Assembly: GCF_001956985.1 (NCBI RefSeq)
Contig: NZ_CP019082.1
Span: forward strand, 4,836,001-4,900,000
Reading direction: 5' to 3'
Origin: Paludisphaera borealis
Lineage (GTDB): Bacteria; Planctomycetota; Planctomycetia; Isosphaerales; Isosphaeraceae
Length of the DNA: 64,000 bases
In this document: in pieces, positions 10,201 to 18,710 of the stretch
Layout of the letters: each line of letters begins with the position of its first letter
Numbering within the stretch: the stretch's first letter is position 1
Translations under genes and position numbers: made by a program
The notes under the pieces: generated by a model
Seen by the model: only the letters and a program-made list of their open reading frames with translations
The model's database searches: none
What the model was told of the DNA's origin: nothing

Positions 10201-10851
10201 AAGGTCATCTCCGACGCGGAAGCGGACGCGAATCGGATTCTCGGCGTCTTCGACGAACTCGCCGAGGACGTGAGATCGAACAAGCTGAAAGCCGGCGACA
10301 CGGTATTCATCATCCTGGAGTCGCACGTCCTCAAGCCCGATTCCGCCGGGGCGGTCGTTCTTTCGGTGGATTCGACGCTCAAGAGCAAGGCCGAGAACGC
10401 CGTCGCGGGCGCGGCGATTTCCGAGCGTCTTGAAGAACTGACGAATAGCGGCTGTCTCGTGATGCTCCTCGTCGACGGCATCCACAGCGCGATTCCGAGC
10501 GCGGGGCGAAGCACGATCCAGGAATGGATTCGAGACCTCTCCGGCAACCGGGGCGTCCTGGTGCTGACAGCCTCGAAGCAGGACCCGAGCGAGAGGCTCG
10601 ACGAGCTTGGGGCCTTCGCGCAGGCGGTGCTTGAGTCGCTGAGCGTCACCGGTGGAGCCGCCGCCTCGACCGGCCCGAAAGGGGCGACGACGCTCTACGA
10701 CTTTCAGCAATCGGTCTTGCGACGAGTCTCCGAGCTGACGTCTCGACGCCAGTTCGCGGGCTTCTATCCGCCGGAAACCCTCTCCGGCTGGAACAAGATC
10801 CGTATCTTCGACCCCCAGGCTGCGCCGGTCGAAAATCTGGTCAAGAAATAA
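7297..10851 (+). CDS. WD40-repeat protein with PDZ-like segment and degenerate caspase-like C-terminal domain
   Basis: The ATG at 7297 follows GGGAGAGAG at good spacing. A signal peptide, however, begins only at Met43 (base 7423; MFGKTLGIW.., cleavage near CFAQG), so 7423 is an alternative start or the N-terminus is a long anchor. WD40 repeats occupy roughly residues 75-620 (..LVSGGRDKAVHVWEV.., ..LASCSEDKTIRVWDL..). Around 630-690 a PDZ-like stretch follows (FAERMGLKVEDRIERI). A segment shared with WD40-caspase proteins (PEGYYETS..GDRRLLGWH) comes next. The C-terminal ~250 residues have a caspase fold pattern. The catalytic His seems kept (LESHV, ~1010), but the usual DACHSG is DGIHSA, with Ile in place of Cys (~1062). 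It is probably an inactive scaffold. The role is inferred, and it sits beside other caspase-like genes. Confidence 0.85.
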   Translation: MTRIPHPRTLACWRLESPGGLDSSGFGRRIVNDRGPQPTLIAMFGKTLGIWAIMAAWGCLAGETPCFAQGVPPDFLSPTLVLNAQGHTDLVQAMVFSNDGKYLVSGGRDKAVHVWEVNGRGLRLDRSIRPPIRRRGGRVHALALSPTADAQGQRMLAVAGIGAIGSRGGILIYRLPGRTDQGAGDLQFELSPDRLERPVLERRGHAGAVFGLAFSPDGRYLASCSEDKTIRVWDLLDATPKTVAVLQGHTGEVSALSFLDDARIVSGGGAKDGSIRLWDWRTQRLTTWVPCPEHDLAADEGKGVVVSALAATRDGRYVVVGRENGKIERYDGADLRNGQLLNPESAGERRAVESLAISPDGQSLASSVLKYRATSQDYPRKECDVAVRSMPEGRIVGAVRTMSGFVKALVFSPDGRSLAVAGGEAQQIALLDVQGRADDQAPPANGPGTVLWEAAFVDAKPTVAFSRSRTVGPEAIAWEGFDLAERRFVPVAPGDALSRAVRSTPGWKFTPRAFDRIALEPAQGAEIPLQLSPLDGRWSSFTFIPANAQAGHPKLCVAIGCEEGGVLIYSLPDGVRTRFLLGHSGAVQGMAPSADGRWLITSSADMTLSLWSLAGCDARPALGASIAPDIPGSGGVVQKVLSRSFAERMGLKVEDRIERITQTSRREPLAIERLDAELASIAPSLADQTSFQVHRQGVGTAIPMATSRSDVPSLSLFPGGDREWVVWMPEGYYETSIAGDRRLLGWHLNHLDTRDPNRWLSLSSEFFPMSRYEKQLRRPDVIDAVLKTGDAVAALALAKGTPVVQKPPAIRVVEPRPIAPGVEIVATQPELNLRIEAEASPQRRVRSLVVHSDTIRYPAHAIDPTAPVARATEQIRLRPDRNIVTIEATDDLGVTAIEKLEVRLDASRIRPPVVPVRPRMVIRSFGIEKFQERVVPDIRNAQRDAEKLAKFFERPDDRLHFAEDQIDLKVISDAEADANRILGVFDELAEDVRSNKLKAGDTVFIILESHVLKPDSAGAVVLSVDSTLKSKAENAVAGAAISERLEELTNSGCLVMLLVDGIHSAIPSAGRSTIQEWIRDLSGNRGVLVLTASKQDPSERLDELGAFAQAVLESLSVTGGAAASTGPKGATTLYDFQQSVLRRVSELTSRRQFAGFYPPETLSGWNKIRIFDPQAAPVENLVKK

Positions 10852-10921
10852 GCCGTGCCACCGCGTCGGGTGGCTCGGGCGTTAGAACTCGTCGACATCC
10901 GGACTCGCCGCTTTCGCTCTA

Positions 10922-11650
10922 TCAAGGCGGGCCTTTGATCCCGTAGGGCTTGACCTGGACTTCCACGCCCGCCTTGAGGTAGCCCTTGCTCGCCATATCG
11001 TCGCGGTCGGATGGCCGGATGTGGATGCAGCCGTGCGACTGGCTGAGGAGGAAGGTTTTGTGAGTGGCGGTCGCGCTCTCATCGTCCGGAGTGGTGTGGA
11101 TGTAATAAGCAGACCGGCCGCCGTTTTTCAAGAGATTCCACGACCACTTGCCAAAGTCATTCAAATCCCAGCTTGATTTGAGCGACCCTCCCGGTAGGCG
11201 GAACTGCGGCAACGCTCGGACCTCCTTGACGATCTGGGCGAATGGCAATTGCGCGCCCGAACGCTTCACCCACAGCACCGCGGCTTGAGTCACCTTTCCG
11301 TGCGTCCCGGTGGCATCGAGCCAGTGGCCGCCAATCTGGTATTGGATCTCGCCGCCGTGCTCGCGCAGCGTCGCTCCCCAGGGGATCACGGACATCGGCC
11401 AGTTTTGGGTGGTGTGGTGCTCCTGGCGTCCGAGGACGTATTGGCCAGCCGGGGTCACGCCCGCGGAGTGACCTCCTGGCCCAGTGGAGCCCTTGCCAGG
11501 AGGCGGACCACCCGCCATGTCGTACGACTCGCCCTTGCCGCCAATCACGTAGATGTGGCCCACAGTCGTCCCCACTCCGTTCTTCCTCTCGCCAGGGAAG
11601 ATCACGAGCTTGATCTTATGATGGCCGTGGTGCGCCTCGCCTGTCGCCAT
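10922..11650 (-). CDS. L,D-transpeptidase (YkuD) fold protein without signal peptide
   Basis: The protein has 242 residues. GGAGGA precedes the ATG by 7 bases. The C-terminal part carries the YkuD signature: a His upstream (HKTFLLSQ) followed by SHGCIHIRP, with Cys208 as the expected nucleophile and His206. YkuD enzymes make 3-3 crosslinks or attach lipoproteins in peptidoglycan using a Cys acyl-enzyme. Unlike typical cell-wall L,D-transpeptidases this one has no signal peptide and opens with a His-rich MATGEAHHGHH. It lies between two WD40-caspase genes, converges on the one at 7297, and is followed downstream by the large caspase gene on the same strand. A cytoplasmic or exported-effector role is possible but is only inference. 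Confidence 0.8.
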   Translation of the reverse strand: MATGEAHHGHHKIKLVIFPGERKNGVGTTVGHIYVIGGKGESYDMAGGPPPGKGSTGPGGHSAGVTPAGQYVLGRQEHHTTQNWPMSVIPWGATLREHGGEIQYQIGGHWLDATGTHGKVTQAAVLWVKRSGAQLPFAQIVKEVRALPQFRLPGGSLKSSWDLNDFGKWSWNLLKNGGRSAYYIHTTPDDESATATHKTFLLSQSHGCIHIRPSDRDDMASKGYLKAGVEVQVKPYGIKGPP

Positions 11651-11803
11651 CCGCCGTCCTCCATCGTATAAGGCTTACCGGGGGCCGGCATTGTGTCGCT
11701 GACCGACTGGCTGACGCTCGACCCCGTTCGAACTATCTGAAAATCAGAGACATCCGAATTGGCTGTGAGTCCAAGAAGTTGTCATGTGTTGCGTTTGCTG
11801 TCG

Positions 11804-14800
11804 TCAGTGTTGGGTCGTCTTGGCGGAATCGGGCGTTTCCATCAGCAAGAATGATGAGGTTTGCTCCGACTCCTGCGCGACGGCGGCCCTGGGGTTGTTG
11901 GACGCGTCTCCCCGCGCGCCTCTGAGGACGAGTTCCGGGAACGTCTGAGCGAGCCGGGGCACCGTGATGTCGGCGTACTGCCGCAATTCCCCGGTCTCGA
12001 CCCAGCCGTCGCGGTTCATGTCCGCGCTCGGGTACTGCTGGAACAACGGCAGGTCGGGAGACGGCCCCATTCCGGCCTGTCCGATGCCGCGCAGCAAGGC
12101 GTAGGTCAGCAGGCCGTGCTTGAGCCGTTCGGCCTCGCCGGCGCGCTCGCCGCGCCTCGCGGCCATGATGTACGACGTCCGGGCCTGGTAGGCGTCCTCA
12201 TCAGCCAGGATTCGCACCGAGCGCCTTTGCTTCATGCGGACGATCGGGTCGTCGAAGATCGCCTCGGCCTGGCAGGCGTCCACGATCACGAGTCGCTGAA
12301 GCGCATCGACGAACGACAGGTTGCGGTGAATCAGCGCATAGGGTAGGAGGGTCTTGTCCTGGGTCGGCGGGCGTTTGGGTGGTTGCGCCGGGGGGGCCGC
12401 ATTGTTCTCAACGCCACGCAGCGCCACGATCTCGGGCCCTCCCGCGGGCATCTCGGCCGTGGGCAGCAGGAGGCAGAAATATCCCTGGCGTACGTCGGTA
12501 TGCCCCGCGAGAAAGACGACGACCTTGTCTTCCGGCCGCTCCCGAACCTCTCTCCGCAGTTGCTCGAAGGCTTTGTTCACGGATTCCGCCGATACGTCCT
12601 CGTTGAGCAGGACGATCGGATCGGCGGGTTTGAGGGCGTCGGCGATCGCCTGAGCGTCGCTGTCGGCGTAGCGGAGCGCCTGCGAGCTGTAGCGGCTCAC
12701 CCCGAGCGCCAGGACGTGGGTCTTGCCGATCGTCTGGCCGTTGTACGTGAGGTCGAGCTGGTTCGATCGAGCGTCGATGCTCCCCGGCTTGCCGGCGAGG
12801 GCGTAAATCTGGTTGCCGCCGCCGACCAGGGTCACGGTCGCCCGGATCGTTCCGTCCTCGGGTTTCAGATCGCCCGCGACGGCGACGCCGTTGTGGTAGA
12901 GCCGCAGGTCAGTGACGGCTGGATCGCTGAGCCGGATCGCCAGGTCGACCCGACGTTGCTTGGGGCTGATCGCGGCGACCGGCTCGAGCTCGATGCGGGG
13001 GGGCTTGCCGGCGGGGATCTCGGCCGACGAAAGGACGTCCTTGGCCTGGCTCAAGCTGTCGGCGAGGTCGAAGACGTGCCGCTGCCGTCGGAGCTGATCA
13101 AGGCGCGCGACGACTTCGTCGCCCTGGTCGGCGGCCCCCTTGTCGAGTCGCCAGGTCACCCGACGTTCGCCCTCGGGCGACGCGTCGAACAAGCCGGCGG
13201 GGGTGAAGACGACCCAGTCGAGGCCGTCTTTCGACGCCGCCAACGTGCCGATCAGCGCACGGTCGGCGAGCCTCCAGAGGCGAACCGTCGTATCGTCGCT
13301 GGCGCTCGCGAGGAGCTTCCCCTGGGGCCAGAACACCAGGGTGTTGATCATCTCGAAGTGGCTGGGCCGCGTGTTGAGGAGGATCGGCAGACCGGGGCGG
13401 TTTGCTTCAAAAAGGGTGATCTGTCGGTTGTCGCCGGCGGCCGCGACGAGACGGCCGTCGGCGGAGAAGGCGACCGTGCGGACCATGCCCTGGAGGCCCG
13501 TGCTCACATTGATCGGTTTCGCGTCGCCGGGCTGCAAGAGGCTGAGCCTGCCGTCCTTCCGGCCGATCGCGATCAGGCCCCTTTCGCGAGGAGAGAAGGC
13601 CGCCGCGGTCACCGGAGAGGGCGCCGCGACGCCCTCGGCGTTGAGCACGCGCTCCAGCGTCGGCTCGGCGGTCGCGAGACTCCAGACCTTCACCAGGCCG
13701 TCGTCGCCGCCGGTCAAGAGCGAGGTTCCGTCGTGCGAGAGGCCGACCGTGTTGATCGCGTCGCCGTGGCCGCGAACGGGCTTGCACGCGAGCCGGCCGT
13801 CGGCGCTCTTCCAAACGCAGGCGAGCGGGCCATCCCGACTCCCCGCGGCGATCCGTCCGCCGGCCCCGACGGCCAGACTGTGAAATCCCCAACTCGAGGC
13901 CGTCTTGCCGTTCTCGGCGAGCGGACGCTCGAAGACGATGGGCCGGCGGGCGAGCGTCGCCCGTTCGTGGACGACGACGTTGCCGTCGTAGTCGATGAGC
14001 GCTAAGTCGCCGTCGGGCAGGAAGTCGCCCGCCGGCCGAAAACCGCTCGATCCGGGGACGCGGCGGGCGCCCCGGCCCTCGCCGAACTCCCACACCAGCG
14101 CCAGGCCGTCGTCATTGATTTGCAGCAAGGCTTTCTCATCCGGGGCGACGGCGATATGCCGCACCCGTCCCCGGCTGGCGGCGATCCCCGGCCTGGCCCT
14201 GCCGGCGGGGATCTCCCAGAACCGGATTCCGCCGTCGCCGTCGCCGGCCGCGAGGGTTTCGCCCCCTGGAGAGAAGCAAAGCGAGAGAGCCGCGCCGCGG
14301 TCTTTCCGCTCGATCTCGATGGGCGTCGCCGCGGTTCCGTCGTCGGACAATTCCCAGACCCGGAGTTCTCCGCGAAACGCGTCGCAGGCCGCAACCAGAC
14401 GTCCGTCGGCCGAGAGGGCGACCTGGGCGATCTTGCCGTCCATCGTCACCTCTTTCGAGGTTCGACCGGCCTGTTCGCCACGCGGCAGGACCTGCAGCGT
14501 CCGGTCCGTCGCCGCGACCAACCACAAGGGAGCCTCCTTGATCAGCGTGACCGTGGCGTTGAGCTTCCATTCCGCTCGCTTCGCCCCACCTGGCAACTCG
14601 AACTCGGTCACCACGCCGTCTTCACGGCCGACGTGGACGCGGCCGCCGTCGTCGGCGAGCGCCAGCGCCGTGATGCGGTTTGGCGTCGCGGGCAGCGAGG
14701 CGACGCTCTTGCCCAGCGCGTCGAACGCCAACACGACTTCCGCCCCCTTGCCCACGGGCGTGACGAGGCAAAACGCGACCGGGCCCGCCCGCTTGGCGAC

Positions 14801-16228
14801 GGCCAGCAACCGCGCCTTGCTCTCGGCGGGCATGGTCAGATACTGGATTTGCTGCCTTGTGGCGTCCCAGACGAGACACCGGCCTTGATTGTCGAGCGTG
14901 ACGACGTGACGGGGCGTCGGCCCGGCGGCTTGGGCGTCGGCGGGCGGTTCGGTAGGCTTCTCGGGGAGGAACGCGACCTCTTCGACGGGGCCTCGGTGCC
15001 GATGGCCGTCGTTGAACGTTCTGGCGATCTCGCGAGTCAGGTCGTAGATGTAGACTTCGCCCTTGCCTCCTCCGGCGGCCAGCAGCCGGCCGTCCGCGCT
15101 CTGGGCCAGGCTCCAGACGCCGTTCATCGTCGCCAGCATCACGCTCAGCAGGCTCGCGTCCTGGGCGTTCCAGATCCGGACGGTCGAGTCCTGGCTGGCG
15201 GAGTACAATCGGCCGCCGTCGGCGGCGAACGAGACCGCGGTGACCCGGTCGGCGTGCCCTCGTTGCAGGAGCGGCTCCGCCTTGGGCCGCGGGGGCCGCG
15301 CGTCGGCGGGCCAGAGGCTGAGGTCGGGGCGGAATCCGCCCGAGGTCCGGAAGCGCTGCGACGCCAGCGAGGGCTCGCGTCGGAGGCGGTCGAGGCACTC
15401 CAGCAGGTTGCTCGGTTTACGTCGCGTGCCGAGAGACGCGAGCAAGGACTGGGTCAACAATCCCGATCCTTCCTCGGCCGACTGACCCGAGGGCTTGTCG
15501 CTCGCGGCCAGCCACGCCGTCACCCCTGGCCACCGGACGACGCCCCGGAGCATCCGCTCGCCAGGCGCGAACTGCGCGGGGGAGCCCAGCACGCGAGGAG
15601 ATTGAACCCGTCCCGCGGGCGAGGCGTCGAGCAGGCAGACGATCGTGTAATCGCCCCGGGCCGCGACGTCCTCGATCGCCCGGCCCGGCATCCAGCCCGT
15701 CGCGTCGACGTCCGTGCCGCGTGCGTCCATCGGGATCAGGTAGTCGCGATCGGGAGCCCCCGGCCGCTGATTCGGATTGGGGAGCAGGCCGACGGCCTGG
15801 CCGGCGAAGAAGAGGACCAGCGTATCCCCCGGCCGGGCCTTGCTCGGCAGCCAGGTCCGAGCCCCCCAGTCGAGGTTGGCCTTCGTCGCGGGGCGATACT
15901 CGGGCTGGCTCGCGGGGTTGTCGAACCCGAGCGTCGCGAGGTCGCGATCGCTCAAGAGCAAGACGTGGTCCGCCGGCCATCCCGCGGCGTCGATCAGCCA
16001 GTGGGCCAGATTCGCCGCGTCGCGCGCGGCCCCTCGACAGCGAGGAAACGCCTGCGAATCCTCGTACCGCTCGACGCCCGCCAGCATCGCCCAGACCTGG
16101 GGCTTGGCGGGCTCCGGCGGCGCGGGGGGCTGCCCCGGGGCCGACCGAGCGACGGCGAGGGCGACGAACAATCCCAGTAGCCACGTCCGACCAGCTCGAA
16201 AAGGCATCGTCCGCCGCGTCGCGCTCAT
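11804..16228 (-). CDS. Caspase-WD40-caspase protein: inactive N-terminal and apparently active C-terminal caspase domain
   Basis: The start at 16228 overlaps the stop of the kinase gene (ATGA) and is followed by a signal peptide (RTWLLGLFVALAVARSAPGQ). The protein has about 1,474 residues. Residues ~42-310 form a caspase-like domain whose catalytic positions are lost: FAGQAVG replaces SGHG (Gln144), and LLDASPAG replaces LLDACHSG (Ser203). WD40 repeats run from ~322 to ~1050 (VRIWNAQD, VKVWSLAT, VRLWRLAD), followed by TPAGLFDASPEGERRVTW. A second caspase domain begins near 1170 and keeps the dyad: AGHTD (His ~1243) and VDACQAE (Cys ~1319). It is followed by an EF-hand-like loop, DMNRDGWVETGE. 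The likely role is a periplasmic or surface peptidase platform; the substrate is unknown. It is translationally coupled to the kinase-FGE gene. Confidence 0.88.
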   Translation of the reverse strand: MSATRRTMPFRAGRTWLLGLFVALAVARSAPGQPPAPPEPAKPQVWAMLAGVERYEDSQAFPRCRGAARDAANLAHWLIDAAGWPADHVLLLSDRDLATLGFDNPASQPEYRPATKANLDWGARTWLPSKARPGDTLVLFFAGQAVGLLPNPNQRPGAPDRDYLIPMDARGTDVDATGWMPGRAIEDVAARGDYTIVCLLDASPAGRVQSPRVLGSPAQFAPGERMLRGVVRWPGVTAWLAASDKPSGQSAEEGSGLLTQSLLASLGTRRKPSNLLECLDRLRREPSLASQRFRTSGGFRPDLSLWPADARPPRPKAEPLLQRGHADRVTAVSFAADGGRLYSASQDSTVRIWNAQDASLLSVMLATMNGVWSLAQSADGRLLAAGGGKGEVYIYDLTREIARTFNDGHRHRGPVEEVAFLPEKPTEPPADAQAAGPTPRHVVTLDNQGRCLVWDATRQQIQYLTMPAESKARLLAVAKRAGPVAFCLVTPVGKGAEVVLAFDALGKSVASLPATPNRITALALADDGGRVHVGREDGVVTEFELPGGAKRAEWKLNATVTLIKEAPLWLVAATDRTLQVLPRGEQAGRTSKEVTMDGKIAQVALSADGRLVAACDAFRGELRVWELSDDGTAATPIEIERKDRGAALSLCFSPGGETLAAGDGDGGIRFWEIPAGRARPGIAASRGRVRHIAVAPDEKALLQINDDGLALVWEFGEGRGARRVPGSSGFRPAGDFLPDGDLALIDYDGNVVVHERATLARRPIVFERPLAENGKTASSWGFHSLAVGAGGRIAAGSRDGPLACVWKSADGRLACKPVRGHGDAINTVGLSHDGTSLLTGGDDGLVKVWSLATAEPTLERVLNAEGVAAPSPVTAAAFSPRERGLIAIGRKDGRLSLLQPGDAKPINVSTGLQGMVRTVAFSADGRLVAAAGDNRQITLFEANRPGLPILLNTRPSHFEMINTLVFWPQGKLLASASDDTTVRLWRLADRALIGTLAASKDGLDWVVFTPAGLFDASPEGERRVTWRLDKGAADQGDEVVARLDQLRRQRHVFDLADSLSQAKDVLSSAEIPAGKPPRIELEPVAAISPKQRRVDLAIRLSDPAVTDLRLYHNGVAVAGDLKPEDGTIRATVTLVGGGNQIYALAGKPGSIDARSNQLDLTYNGQTIGKTHVLALGVSRYSSQALRYADSDAQAIADALKPADPIVLLNEDVSAESVNKAFEQLRREVRERPEDKVVVFLAGHTDVRQGYFCLLLPTAEMPAGGPEIVALRGVENNAAPPAQPPKRPPTQDKTLLPYALIHRNLSFVDALQRLVIVDACQAEAIFDDPIVRMKQRRSVRILADEDAYQARTSYIMAARRGERAGEAERLKHGLLTYALLRGIGQAGMGPSPDLPLFQQYPSADMNRDGWVETGELRQYADITVPRLAQTFPELVLRGARGDASNNPRAAVAQESEQTSSFLLMETPDSAKTTQH

Positions 16229-18615
16229 TTGACCGGACCTTTCTTCGTGGGCGGCTCCGGACTTGGGACGGGTTTCAGGTCGGCGATCACGACTTCCAGC
16301 ACCAGCCGAAAACCCACGTCGGGAAAGGCGTCGTTGTTCTTGGCTTTGTATTCGAAGTCCGGCGTACTGGAACGGTAGGTCGTACGCGCCATTTCGGTGG
16401 AGGTTTCGTAAGATCCTCCCCGGATTACGTAGTCCGGGTCTGTGTCCGCGCTCGTCGCCACGGGATCTGGGACGAGACCCTTGTTGATGTAGTGCTTCCA
16501 GACGTCGCGGCACCATTCGCGGGCGTTGCCGGCGAGGTCGTAGACCCCCTGCATCGTCTGGTCTTTCAGGTAGCGTCCGACGGGACGCGTTTTGATGGTG
16601 CGAGCCTCGGTGCTCAGGATATTGGCGTCTTCTTGATGAATCTCATCCCCTTCCCAGACGAAGCGCTTGCGAGCGCCTCGGGAACGCGCCGCGAACTCCC
16701 ATTGCGCCTCGGTGGGAAGCTCGCCGCCCAGGTCGTGGGCGTAGGACTCGCAGAATTTTCGAGACAGCGAGACCGCGGGGTAGTCGCCGAGGTTCTCCTC
16801 GACCGGAATCCCGAGATCGCTTTTCGCCTGGAGATAATCGACGAATTCGGGGCTCTTGGGCGATCGTCCGGAACTGGCGATATAGTCGTCGATCTCTCCG
16901 ATCGTCGTTTCCTTTTCCTGAATGTAGTACGTATACAGGCTGACTTTGTGGCTGGGACTCTCGGCCCCTCCCTTGAGTTCCGGGCTGTCGTCGCCCATCT
17001 CAAAGGTTCCTCCCTCGATCAGCCGAAACCGGACGGGCTTCCTCAGGATCTTGTCGACCACGAGCCGGGGCAAGCGCAGTGCCCCTTTGGTGTCTTCCGA
17101 AGTCTCGGGTTCCGAACCTTCCGGTAGGTAGATGCGGTCGTGCAGTCGTAATTTCCGATGCTCGTCGTCCTCGCGAACGATCGAAGCAGGCCAGCGCATC
17201 TCCTCGATCTCGACCGTCCCGGCCCCTGGATCGGGCTTATAGACCCTGCGGCCGTAATGCTGCGCGAGATACTCGACGACTTCCGGCGAAACGCCGGCGA
17301 CCGGGGGGGGAGCGGGAGGGAGGGGGGGAGGAGGCGAGACCGTCACCTTCACCCCGTTGAGCCAGATCAGCAATGCGGCCGGCAGGCCGATGGCCGCGAG
17401 GGCCAGCGGGATCACGACCCGGCGCGTCGGCCGCGCGCGGCGGCCGACGTCGGGCAAGGTCGGCTGGAGGGTCGCATTCGGATGAGGCGTCAGGAGCGGC
17501 AGCGCCGATTTTCTCGATTGAGGCCCCGAGGTCGTCGCATCGAGATCCTCGCCGGCGACGTCGCCGTAGGCCGCGCGGAGCGCGTTGTAAAGCTCGGCCG
17601 CGGACCCGGGCCGCTGGTCGGGCGTCTTCTCAAGGCAACGGAGCACCAGGTTTTCGACCGCCGGCGGAATCTGGGCCTGGGGGGCGACCAGGCTGGGCGG
17701 TTTCGGCACGGCGCGCGCGTGCTGATAGAGCAATTGGGTCCAGTCGCCCTTGAACGGAAGCTCGCCGGTCAGCAACTCGTAGAGCATGACGCCCAGCGAG
17801 TAGATGTCGCTGCGGTGATCGACGGGCGAGCGGCTCGAGGCGTCCATTTCAACCCCGTTCTGCTCGGGGCTCGAGTACGCCGGCGTGCCCAGAACTCCCA
17901 CGGTGTGCATGGTCGATGAAGACGCGTCGCCGACGTTGTGAATGATCTTGGCGATTCCGAAATCGAGCACCTTCACCGTCTGGCGTCCGGTCTCCGGGTC
18001 GGCCACGACCATGATGTTTTCGGGCTTCAGATCGCGATGGACGATCCCACGATTATGAGCGGCGCCGAGGACGTCGCAGATCCCTCGCATAAGCCAGAGG
18101 ATGAACGACGGGTTGCTCGGCTGCCCGCGCTTGAGATGCCGGCGAAGGCTGACCCCGTCGATGTACTCCATCTCGATGTAAGCCGAGTCGCCGACGATCC
18201 CCGTGTCGTGCACGGTGACGGCGTTGGCGTGCTTGAGCTTGGCCAGAATCCTGGCCTCCTGGTCGAACCGGGCGCGGACGTGGGAGTCGCCGGCGATGCC
18301 CTCGCTGATGACCTTGAGCGCCCGGTGCTCGTCCAGCCCCAGGTGCTGAACCAGCCAGACGCTTCCCATTCCCCCTTCGCCGATCTTCTGGATCACCCGG
18401 TACTTGCCGAGCAGGATCGCGCCCGGCTCGACGGCGCTGGGGAAATCGGCGCGGTGCGCCGCCTCGCTCGTCCGCTCGGGAACGGGAGACTGAACCTGGG
18501 TCGAGTTCGACGGTCGAACCTCGGCGCCGGGCGAGGAGGACGGAGACTCGGAGGACGCGAAAATCGGCACCGTCTTGTTGTCTTCGCTCTCGTTGTTCGG
18601 CCGCCCGCGTTCCAT
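16225..18615 (-). CDS. Transmembrane Ser/Thr protein kinase fused to a formylglycine-generating-enzyme (FGE-sulfatase) domain
   Basis: The protein has 796 residues. The kinase domain at ~70-350 is complete: a glycine loop (GEGGMGSV), Lys101 in ALKV, HRDLKPEN (Asp195), DFG (218-220) and SPEQ. A single transmembrane segment lies at ~400-420, then a Pro-rich linker. From ~526 to the end is an FGE-sulfatase/SUMF1-type domain (GGTFEMGDDSP, LPTEAQWEFAARSRG, GNAREWCRDVW, VIRGGSYE, VGFRLVLE). The topology predicts a cytoplasmic kinase and an extracytoplasmic FGE domain. Such fusions (Pkn1-like) are common in planctomycetes, where the FGE domain is usually thought to act in binding or sensing; that function is inference here. 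The stop overlaps the start of the caspase-WD40 gene, and the membrane caspase-like gene lies 95 bases upstream, suggesting one operon. Confidence 0.92.
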   Translation of the reverse strand: MERGRPNNESEDNKTVPIFASSESPSSSPGAEVRPSNSTQVQSPVPERTSEAAHRADFPSAVEPGAILLGKYRVIQKIGEGGMGSVWLVQHLGLDEHRALKVISEGIAGDSHVRARFDQEARILAKLKHANAVTVHDTGIVGDSAYIEMEYIDGVSLRRHLKRGQPSNPSFILWLMRGICDVLGAAHNRGIVHRDLKPENIMVVADPETGRQTVKVLDFGIAKIIHNVGDASSSTMHTVGVLGTPAYSSPEQNGVEMDASSRSPVDHRSDIYSLGVMLYELLTGELPFKGDWTQLLYQHARAVPKPPSLVAPQAQIPPAVENLVLRCLEKTPDQRPGSAAELYNALRAAYGDVAGEDLDATTSGPQSRKSALPLLTPHPNATLQPTLPDVGRRARPTRRVVIPLALAAIGLPAALLIWLNGVKVTVSPPPPLPPAPPPVAGVSPEVVEYLAQHYGRRVYKPDPGAGTVEIEEMRWPASIVREDDEHRKLRLHDRIYLPEGSEPETSEDTKGALRLPRLVVDKILRKPVRFRLIEGGTFEMGDDSPELKGGAESPSHKVSLYTYYIQEKETTIGEIDDYIASSGRSPKSPEFVDYLQAKSDLGIPVEENLGDYPAVSLSRKFCESYAHDLGGELPTEAQWEFAARSRGARKRFVWEGDEIHQEDANILSTEARTIKTRPVGRYLKDQTMQGVYDLAGNAREWCRDVWKHYINKGLVPDPVATSADTDPDYVIRGGSYETSTEMARTTYRSSTPDFEYKAKNNDAFPDVGFRLVLEVVIADLKPVPSPEPPTKKGPVK

Positions 18616-18710
18616 GGTTCGCCCCCTCGCGAAGACCTCGGCGTTTCTCGGCGCCAGGAGACCCCCCGTGCTCGTTGATCTGATCGCAATGATACCCGTT
18701 TCTTGATGAT

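Noticed and set aside
12383-16180. Long plus-strand frames antisense to the caspase-WD40 gene
   Set aside because: They are GC-driven shadow frames; the minus-strand frame has recognisable domains throughout.
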